Below are positions 1-5,123 of a stretch of 6,625 nucleotides of DNA, piece by piece; within the stretch, counting starts at the first letter, position 1, and every line of letters starts with the position of its first letter. The notes beneath the pieces are model-generated. The model ran no database searches, had not been told where the DNA came from, and saw nothing but the letters and a program-made list of their open reading frames with translations. Source of the DNA: Oligoflexales bacterium (lineage in GTDB: Bacteria; Bdellovibrionota_B; Oligoflexia; Oligoflexales; CACXFL01); contig JANQHA010000244.1 in assembly GCA_028282865.1 (NCBI GenBank), positions 1 through 6,625 on the forward strand, in the 5' to 3' direction. A program made the position numbers and the translations under genes.

Positions 1-122
1 GTAAAAATATGCTCTGCAGCATCAAGAACACGCTTTTGGTCAGCAGAAAGGTTCTGCGGACTACCGCTATAAGCTGGGGCTACGCCAGCTTGTATAAGGA
101 AGATAAGCAGGAAAAATTTCAT
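1..122 (-). CDS. 5' end of a gene for a small secreted protein (partial, runs off left edge)
   Basis: Reading leftward from an ATG at 122-120, 40 codons stay open to the window edge. The protein begins MKFFLLIFLIQAGVAPAYSG: a Lys, a run of hydrophobic residues (3-10) and an APA motif at 15-17 giving a likely signal peptidase I cleavage before Tyr18. This is a textbook short Sec signal peptide with no lipobox. The visible mature part (SPQNLSADQKRVLDAAEHIF) is polar and helix-like, and I cannot assign a family. No strong Shine-Dalgarno precedes the ATG. The gene is divergent from the VTT-hydrolase gene, sharing the 123-209 gap. The signal peptide and sensible codons make a real gene likely; function is unknown. 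Confidence 0.6.
   Translation of the reverse strand, partial: MKFFLLIFLIQAGVAPAYSGSPQNLSADQKRVLDAAEHIF
71..91. repeat. Inverted repeat (7-bp stem, 7-nt loop) inside the partial gene
   Basis: AAGCTGG at 71-77 and CCAGCTT at 85-91 are perfect reverse complements around a 7-base loop. In the minus-strand mRNA the hairpin would fall at nucleotides 32-52 of the coding region, within the signal-peptide codons. There is no T-run after it on either strand, so it is not a terminator. It may be incidental, or it may affect early translation. Confidence 0.3.
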
Positions 123-167
123 AAGTTATTGTACCGATAAAATACACCATCGCAAAGAGTAGAAATT

Positions 168-176
168 TGCTATAAT
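168..176 (+). promoter_or_regulatory. Extended -10 promoter for the VTT-hydrolase gene
   Basis: TGCTATAAT is a perfect sigma70 extended -10 (TGnTATAAT). No good TTGACA-like -35 lies 16-18 bases upstream, as expected for extended -10 promoters. Transcription would start near 183, leaving a leader of about 27 bases that carries AGGA at 202-205, four bases before the ATG at 210. Confidence 0.6.
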
Positions 177-209
177 GATCCCATCGTCTGATCGATTGCC
201 CAGGATATC

Positions 210-1631
210 ATGAGTTATATCAAACAAGTTAAGACTGTTTTTCTTATCGAAACCGCTATTATATTGGTGCTTGGTGGCTTCGCTTACATATTCTGGACCA
301 ATATGTGTGGCAGCAATGGCTGGGCTTCATGCTTGGGCGATTCCTCCACTGCGCCGATCTGGTTCGTAGTTTATTCTATCATCAGACCAATATTAGCGAC
401 GCCAATCATGATCATCGCTTTGATCGCGGGTGATGCATTCGGCCCATTTTGGGGGACCATTTTATCGGCAATGGGGATCACAATATCGTGCATGGTCCTT
501 TACCTACCGGCAAAGTACATTGGTAAAATCTACGTAAAACCATTCCTATCCGCAAACCTACCAGCAATGTGGCGGCTGATGCGAACCCAAGACTTCAAAG
601 TTGTCTGCATCACCCGGTGGATACCTTTTTTTCCGTTTGACCTTCTTTCGATCGTATTTGGTGTCGCCGACTTTAGGTTTAAGAGCGTTTTAATTGGCAG
701 CTTTATCGGCGTTCTACCCGAATGTTACATGTTTGCTCATATCTCGGGCGAGCCCACGGCATCTGCAATCCAATCGGTTATTTATTCTCTAACAGTCATG
801 AGCGGTGCGATATTGGTACCCCTGCTATTTTACGAAATTATTAGCCGTAAGCGAGGATCCAGCCTTTGGAACCGACTTCGAGGGGTCTATCGAGAACTCG
901 TTTTTGAGATTAGAGCTAACAATGAGATCGTACGGCGTAACACCTATGACTCCAATAAAATCCCAGTGATACTAGTTTACGGCTTCTTCTCTTCGAGACG
1001 AGCCTTGGCGGTATTAGAGCGTATTCTACAGGCCCGTGGCTTCCAGGTCATGAGCTTTAATTTGGGAGGTATGTTTGGAGTATTTTTTACCAAAGGCATC
1101 CGTGAAACCGCTGCATTTATAGATAAAAAAATTAGATCACAGTGCAAACGCCATGGTTTCAAAAAAGTTCACATTGTTTCCCACTCCAAAGGTGGGTTAG
1201 TAGCAGCGCACTGGCTACTTAAGCTAGGAGGTCATAACTACTGCGATAAATTGATCACGATGGGAACTCCATTTAAAGGCACCATATACACCTACTTAGC
1301 GCTGTCCACCCCTCTAGGCTTCATTTGGCGTGATGTATGGCAGATGCGCCCTGGATCCGAGTTCTTAAAAGAACTTCACGACTTAGAACTACCTGAAAAT
1401 ACTAAAATATATAACTTCTACTCCGAGAAAGACAAGGTGGCTACCGGCGAAAAAGCGCTATTTGAGACCGCTCACAATAACGGCTCGATTATTCCAGTAC
1501 CAATGCATCACGTCAGTCACTTCGAATTCCTCTATCGAAGAGACGTTGGTGATACTATCACGGCAATCCTACGTGATGAATTTCACTCCCAAAAAGCCAC
1601 TAGGACCGAACAAGCGTCTAGTGACTTATAA
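210..1631 (+). CDS. Membrane protein: VTT (TVP38/TMEM64/DedA-like) domain fused to lipase-type alpha/beta hydrolase
   Basis: The 473-residue protein has two parts. Residues 1-210 are a VTT domain. There are hydrophobic segments near 9-29, 50-73, 80-100, 131-151, 157-176 and 186-210. The family signatures are AGDAFGPFWGT (73-83) and TRWIPFFPFD (135-144) with Arg136. A short loop with Cys33 and Cys41 probably faces the periplasm. After a basic stretch (SRKRG, 212-216), which suggests the next part is cytoplasmic, residues 251-455 form an alpha/beta hydrolase. VILVYGFF (253-260) matches the strand before the oxyanion loop. HSKGG (325-329) is a nucleophile elbow with Ser326 in SHSKG, where the usual first Gly is Ser. 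GTPFKGT (352-358) is typical of lipases. Asp408 and His437 (or His434) would complete the triad. VTT proteins are linked to lipid scrambling or transport, and these hydrolases to ester lipids. Lipid remodelling at the inner membrane is inferred; the substrate is unknown. The start has an in-frame TGA at 189-191 upstream and AGGA at 202-205. Confidence 0.85.
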   Translation: MSYIKQVKTVFLIETAIILVLGGFAYIFWTNMCGSNGWASCLGDSSTAPIWFVVYSIIRPILATPIMIIALIAGDAFGPFWGTILSAMGITISCMVLYLPAKYIGKIYVKPFLSANLPAMWRLMRTQDFKVVCITRWIPFFPFDLLSIVFGVADFRFKSVLIGSFIGVLPECYMFAHISGEPTASAIQSVIYSLTVMSGAILVPLLFYEIISRKRGSSLWNRLRGVYRELVFEIRANNEIVRRNTYDSNKIPVILVYGFFSSRRALAVLERILQARGFQVMSFNLGGMFGVFFTKGIRETAAFIDKKIRSQCKRHGFKKVHIVSHSKGGLVAAHWLLKLGGHNYCDKLITMGTPFKGTIYTYLALSTPLGFIWRDVWQMRPGSEFLKELHDLELPENTKIYNFYSEKDKVATGEKALFETAHNNGSIIPVPMHHVSHFEFLYRRDVGDTITAILRDEFHSQKATRTEQASSDL

Positions 1632-1646
1632 ATTTTTCAAAAATTT
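1630..1646. repeat. AT-only palindrome at the end of the VTT-hydrolase gene
   Basis: AAATTTTT and AAAAATTT are perfect 8-base arms around a single C at 1638, overlapping the stop codon (1629-1631). It is followed by more T-rich sequence. Lacking GC pairs and a proper loop, it would be a weak terminator at best. Confidence 0.25.
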
Positions 1647-1655
1647 TATTTAATC

Positions 1656-1685
1656 TTGACATAATTCCAATAAAGAATATATCTA
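1656..1685 (+). promoter_or_regulatory. Candidate promoter of the first paralog
   Basis: TTGACA at 1656-1661 is a perfect -35. The -10 is less clear: TATATC at 1678 (16-base spacer) or TATCTA at 1680 (18-base spacer). It lies in the 87-base gap, and its -35 begins 63 bases before the ATG at 1719. This is nearly the same placement as the TTGAC elements ahead of the other two paralogs. Confidence 0.45.
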
Positions 1686-1707
1686 AACCAAGTAGTAAAA
1701 ACCTAAA

Positions 1708-1722
1708 ATGGATGGCCAATGA
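1708..1722 (+). promoter_or_regulatory. Possible 4-codon leader ORF overlapping the first paralog's start
   Basis: ATG GAT GGC CAA TGA ends in a TGA that overlaps the ATG at 1719 as ATGA, the layout used for termination-reinitiation coupling. The leader ATG has no clear ribosome binding site. Its GGATGG (1710-1715) may instead serve as a weak Shine-Dalgarno for 1719, three bases before it. Confidence 0.2.
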
Positions 1723-3320
1723 CACGAGCAATCGTAATCGTTTATACCTTGGTGTTAGCCTTTTCAAATGCATACTCGAAGCCTGACCATCGAGAGCAAA
1801 CCGAAGGTGAGAAAGAAATAGTTTTCATCAGCTCAGAAAGCTTTTTAGATGAATATCGCACCGCACGACAAAAAGAATTATCGGATGAAGTCAAGGATCC
1901 AGAGTTAGCGGCGTTCTACCTTGGTTATCTAGAAGTTGCCTATGACCGACCCGACCTTCTAAGTATGCAGTTAACGAAATTTATGGAACGACATAGAGGC
2001 CACACTCACTTTGTCCCCTATACAAAAATGGGCTTTACCAAGGTCTTTGCGGAAGTCTATCAACAATTAGATTTAATAGAAGGCACAGACGAAAAGTACG
2101 CAAAAGCTGTCCTCATGATTTATAAAGATGACTATCAGGAATATGAGAAAAATTTAAAAAATGGCTTTGGTAGCAATAATTTTTTAGATAGCTTCGATGA
2201 AGTTATCGTGTTGCAAAAGGGAGAATCAGGACTTGCTAATGACTTCTCTACCCTTGCCCTCGAGCTTATGAAAAGCACCTCAGAGAGCTCTTCACCAGCC
2301 ATATTTGCTGCCGAGGGAGACCAGATTGCGCACGAAGTTTTAACTAGTATTGGCCCAGAGCTGCAGTTTCACCTGCAGCGAAACTTCGAGGCAGAAATTA
2401 ACTGCTCGCTCAGGTTATCACCTAAACTCGAAAGTACTTCTGATAGCCGTTTTCCAGATTACTCATTTGCAGCCTCAGAACTAGTGTATAACCAAATGCA
2501 TTCACCGGTGATGAAAAACGTCCCACTAGATGTTGAATATTTTATAAAAAATCAGCACGGAAAATTTTACGAGTACGACTCACAGTCGTGGTGGCAAGAA
2601 GATCAAAAAGCAAGCGATCAATTTCGTCCCACTGATTTACTTGACCCAGAAGTGATTAACTGGCTCGACCTTCTTAAGACCGGCGGAGTCTATGCTAAAC
2701 AGCACGTTGCATATCGCGGATTTGGGTGGATTGATGCTTCAATGACCTCTGGTGAACTGGAACTACAGTGGCTTAGCCTAGACGTTCCAAATCGCCAAAT
2801 AACAGTCACCGTCGGTAAAACTGGTTCGATGAAACATAACCTAAGTACTGTCGAGGAAGTCGTAGGGTCCCCAGAACTAAACACAAAGCTGAACATCTAT
2901 AATCCCCCCACAGATATACCAGATTCGAAAGTCCCTAGAGAAAATAGCTTAGAGGTCAGGCTCAAAAAACCAGGAACGTCGTTAAGAACAACCTACCTTC
3001 ATTTCGACTTAAAGGTTGCGGAAAAGATTGCTCGACAGTTTAACCTAGCAAAAATGCGAAGCATGAATGCAGCAACCAGAGCAGTTCATGAACTCCGACA
3101 GAGGGTCGATGCCGAAAAAGATTTCGATATCGAAGCAGTAAACCAACTCCTTACTAGAGAGTTCTCAGGCTTTAACGACTACAGTCGCTGGATTTCGGAA
3201 TTAGAGCTAACTTATGCCAGCATGGTTCAAGATGAGAGAGCTAGGACTCGCAACGGCCTTAAATACGGGTTCTTCGAAGGATTTAATGGGCCTTGCTCAA
3301 AGTTTTTTAGCAAACGCTAA
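1719..3320 (+). CDS. Secreted protein of unknown family, paralog 1 of 3
   Basis: I do not recognise the family. The 533-residue protein starts with a signal peptide (hydrophobic 4-15, SNA 16-18, cleavage before Tyr19) and has no later membrane segment, so it should be periplasmic or exported. Blocks shared with its two neighbours, in order: FYLGY (66-70), RPDLL (77-81), HRGHTHFVPY (92-101), SFDEVIVL (158-165), LELMK to RNF (181-223) around IFAAEGD, YSFAASEL (248-255), WLDLLKTGG (315-323), GWIDASMTSG (336-345), and helices from 429 to the end with GFFEGF (517-522). Residues about 352-427 are divergent. The mature protein has only two cysteines, Cys229 and Cys526, a possible disulfide. The ATG at 1719 is the first start after an in-frame TAA at 1704-1706. 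The conserved His, Glu199 and Asp201 could be catalytic or metal-binding, which is speculation. A candidate promoter sits just upstream. Confidence 0.85.
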   Translation: MTRAIVIVYTLVLAFSNAYSKPDHREQTEGEKEIVFISSESFLDEYRTARQKELSDEVKDPELAAFYLGYLEVAYDRPDLLSMQLTKFMERHRGHTHFVPYTKMGFTKVFAEVYQQLDLIEGTDEKYAKAVLMIYKDDYQEYEKNLKNGFGSNNFLDSFDEVIVLQKGESGLANDFSTLALELMKSTSESSSPAIFAAEGDQIAHEVLTSIGPELQFHLQRNFEAEINCSLRLSPKLESTSDSRFPDYSFAASELVYNQMHSPVMKNVPLDVEYFIKNQHGKFYEYDSQSWWQEDQKASDQFRPTDLLDPEVINWLDLLKTGGVYAKQHVAYRGFGWIDASMTSGELELQWLSLDVPNRQITVTVGKTGSMKHNLSTVEEVVGSPELNTKLNIYNPPTDIPDSKVPRENSLEVRLKKPGTSLRTTYLHFDLKVAEKIARQFNLAKMRSMNAATRAVHELRQRVDAEKDFDIEAVNQLLTREFSGFNDYSRWISELELTYASMVQDERARTRNGLKYGFFEGFNGPCSKFFSKR

Positions 3321-3321
3321 A
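3306..3321. repeat. Small hairpin at the stop codon of paralog 1
   Basis: TTTAGC (3306-3311) and GCTAAA (3316-3321) form a 6-bp stem with an AAAC loop that includes the TAA stop (3318-3320). There is no following T-run, so it does not qualify as an intrinsic terminator. Confidence 0.25.
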
Positions 3322-3333
3322 GTAACCAAAGAT

Positions 3334-3370
3334 ATAAAATCTAATCATATTAGCTACATAATAAAATCTA
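3334..3370. repeat. Direct 10-bp repeat and small palindrome ahead of paralog 2
   Basis: ATAAAATCTA occurs at 3334-3343 and again at 3361-3370, 27 bases apart. CTAATCATATTAG (3341-3353, 5-base arms around CAT) overlaps the first copy. Both lie just upstream of a TTGACT -35, a position where operators are found. In such AT-rich DNA chance is a serious alternative. Confidence 0.25.
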
Positions 3371-3372
3371 CA

Positions 3373-3412
3373 TTGACTCCAGATATATAAAAATGTATAG
3401 GTATTTTATAAT
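3373..3412 (+). promoter_or_regulatory. Candidate promoter of the second paralog
   Basis: TTGACT (3373-3378) is followed after 17 bases by TATAGG (3396-3401), a pair with correct spacing but a poor -10. A perfect TATAAT also occurs at 3407-3412 without a good -35; it would place transcription start only about 12 bases before the start codon at 3431. Confidence 0.4.
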
Positions 3413-3416
3413 TTTA

Positions 3417-3434
3417 ATGGTGCTTTTAAATTGA
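3417..3434 (+). promoter_or_regulatory. Possible 5-codon leader ORF overlapping the second paralog's TTG start
   Basis: ATG GTG CTT TTA AAT TGA ends in a TGA overlapping the TTG start at 3431 as TTGA. GGTG (3419-3422), eight bases before the TTG, can pair with the 16S tail and may be the ribosome binding site. Coupling is an inference. Confidence 0.2.
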
Positions 3435-4984
3435 TACATAAAATAACTATAACATTTTTATTAGTAATGCTTTGTCCAATGGCCTACCCTAAGGATATAA
3501 GTGATAAAACCCACAAAGCAAACTTCTTCGTCTCAGACTACAACTCCGACCAACAACAAACCAAGAAGACTAAAGGAGTGTTCTACTTGGGTTATATGGA
3601 AGTCGGCTACGAGCGGCCAGACCTGCTCAGGGAGAAGATAACCGGATTCATATACCAGCATCCCGACCATACTCACTTTGTCCCCTATTCTAATAGTGGT
3701 GACTCTGCCAATGAATTTACCGACCATTTTATGGAGGTTTACGAATCTTTAGACCTGCTAGGAGTTTCCAAATCACAGCTAGGACAAACAGTGCTGCTGA
3801 TTTCACAAAAGGAGTTGGATAGAGAGCAAAGTAGCAGAAGGTTTGATAATTCTATATTGCATAAATTCGACAAAATAGTCGTCTATGACAGTGAACACGA
3901 AGGTGGCACGGGCCCATCTCGTTCCATGGCAAATTTGATGTTAGAGCTTATGAAGAAGACCAGCGAAAGCTCTTCACCAAAAATATTTGCTGCAGAAGGG
4001 GACAGCTTAGCACGTGAAGTGTTAACGAGAATGGGTCCTGAACTGAGGTATCACATAAACCGGAGATTCCCTGCTAAAGTCTCCGCCCTGCTTCGGTTAT
4101 ATCCTACGTTAGAATATGCCTCCTCCGGGCTAGCTCCTCTACATTTATTTGCTACATCAGAATTTGCGCTAAACCAAAAAGAACACGGCATGACCAACGG
4201 CTTTCCGTTAGAAGTGCAGTATTCGCTAAAAAACCCAAACATAGCTTTCTATGACAGTAGATACCTACCGAGTACTACCGCAATTGATGAACAGTTCATC
4301 ACTGTAAAGCTCGAAGATTCGGCGTTAATTAATTGGTTAGAACTCCTTAAACGTGGCGGGGCATTTGCCAAGCATAAAATTTTATTTCCCGACCGCGGTT
4401 GGGTGCATGCATCGATGATTTCAGGAAAACTGTTTATCGAGTGGCAAAGTTTTGTCAAAGGTAGCAATAAAAAAGAAGATATTTTTGTCGAGTTTTCAAT
4501 CAATGACCAGAATGCCAATCTAAGTTTATTGTCTTATTATGCGGGCGAGGATGTACACGAACGTGAAGCCCATTATTACAAAATGGAGAGCACATCTCCT
4601 CTCCAAATAGATGATAGGATCATTATAGCTACAAATATTGGCACCGCGAAAACCTCAAGAGTGCACATAGACCCGCAGATCGCCTATGACATAGCGCAAC
4701 AATTTAGCAGCGCCAAAAGCTACAACATTGAAGCGACCATCGCTGCAATAACAGCAACTGAGAAAATCTTAAAAGCTAGAAAGTTTATTGATGTTAACAC
4801 CATAAATCAGGCACTTGGCCAAACATTTAGCGACAAGCAGGAAACGATTGCTTGGTTAAACGAGACTAAATTGAAACTCGAAGAGGACGCCGCCCTAGAG
4901 CAGCAAAAGCACGAAGAACACGGGAGAGAGCAAGGCTATTTTCAAGGGTTTACGAGCTGTATGGAGCTTTTTGAGGATGTTTAA
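3431..4984 (+). CDS. Secreted protein of unknown family, paralog 2 of 3 (TTG start)
   Basis: This 517-residue protein belongs to the same unrecognised family as its neighbours. The start must be TTG: the frame opens after TAG at 3398-3400 and has no ATG or GTG before 3431, while the next ATG (codon 13) would destroy the signal peptide. That peptide has hydrophobic residues 5-15 and a PMA site (16-18), with cleavage before Tyr19. Cys15 is not in a lipobox. Shared blocks: FYLGY (51-55), RPDLL (62-66), HPDHTHFVPY (77-86), KFDKIVVY (145-152), LELMK to RRF (171-213) with IFAAEGD, WLELLKRGG (302-310), GWVHASMISG (323-332), and a helical C-terminus whose 480-500 region is highly charged, followed by GYFQGF (502-507). 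The middle, about 340-408, diverges. The position of Cys229 in paralog 1 is Ala219 here, so Cys510 is the only cysteine left in the mature protein. Function unknown. Confidence 0.83.
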   Translation: MIHKITITFLLVMLCPMAYPKDISDKTHKANFFVSDYNSDQQQTKKTKGVFYLGYMEVGYERPDLLREKITGFIYQHPDHTHFVPYSNSGDSANEFTDHFMEVYESLDLLGVSKSQLGQTVLLISQKELDREQSSRRFDNSILHKFDKIVVYDSEHEGGTGPSRSMANLMLELMKKTSESSSPKIFAAEGDSLAREVLTRMGPELRYHINRRFPAKVSALLRLYPTLEYASSGLAPLHLFATSEFALNQKEHGMTNGFPLEVQYSLKNPNIAFYDSRYLPSTTAIDEQFITVKLEDSALINWLELLKRGGAFAKHKILFPDRGWVHASMISGKLFIEWQSFVKGSNKKEDIFVEFSINDQNANLSLLSYYAGEDVHEREAHYYKMESTSPLQIDDRIIIATNIGTAKTSRVHIDPQIAYDIAQQFSSAKSYNIEATIAAITATEKILKARKFIDVNTINQALGQTFSDKQETIAWLNETKLKLEEDAALEQQKHEEHGREQGYFQGFTSCMELFEDV

Positions 4985-5058
4985 AGCAAACGTCATAAGG
5001 GGAATTTTAGCAACTACTCAGCATGGAGTCCAAAACACGGTCGGTAGACTTATTACGA

Positions 5059-5087
5059 TTGACATATCTGGGCTAAAACTATACTTA
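5059..5087 (+). promoter_or_regulatory. Candidate promoter of the third paralog
   Basis: TTGACA at 5059-5064 is a perfect -35, 65 bases before the TTG start. The best -10, TATACT (5080-5085), has a short 15-base spacer; TACTTA (5082-5087) has the ideal 17 but matches poorly. A GTTTT/AAAAC inverted repeat at 5096-5112 lies in the expected leader. Confidence 0.4.
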
Positions 5088-5123
5088 ACATCAGAGTTTT
5101 AAATCTAAAAACGGACCACGTCA

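Noticed and set aside
977..1162. Minus-strand ORF of 61 codons inside the VTT-hydrolase gene
   Set aside because: It lies wholly opposite a well-supported hydrolase domain, has no recognisable motif and no start signals; it is an antisense shadow.
1462..1653. Plus-strand ORF of 63 codons overlapping the end of the VTT-hydrolase gene
   Set aside because: Out of frame with the conserved His region of the hydrolase, no ribosome binding site worth noting, and its composition looks like frame-shifted code.
2690..2896. Minus-strand ORF of 68 codons inside paralog 1
   Set aside because: It is opposite the conserved GWxxASMxSG block and has no independent support.
3306..3321. Hairpin at the end of paralog 1 as an intrinsic terminator
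   Set aside because: The stem is short and AT-rich and no T-run follows on either strand.
3431..3475. Lipoprotein signal (Cys15) in paralog 2
   Set aside because: The residues before Cys15 (VML) do not fit a lipobox, and the other copies have no cysteine at a matching lipobox position.
3533..3727. Minus-strand ORF of 64 codons inside paralog 2
   Set aside because: It is antisense to the conserved FYLGY/RPDLL/HxxHxH region, so constraint is explained by the plus-strand protein.
4051..4518. Two adjacent minus-strand ORFs (63 and 89 codons) inside paralog 2
   Set aside because: They are antisense to conserved coding sequence and show no signal peptide, domain or promoter.
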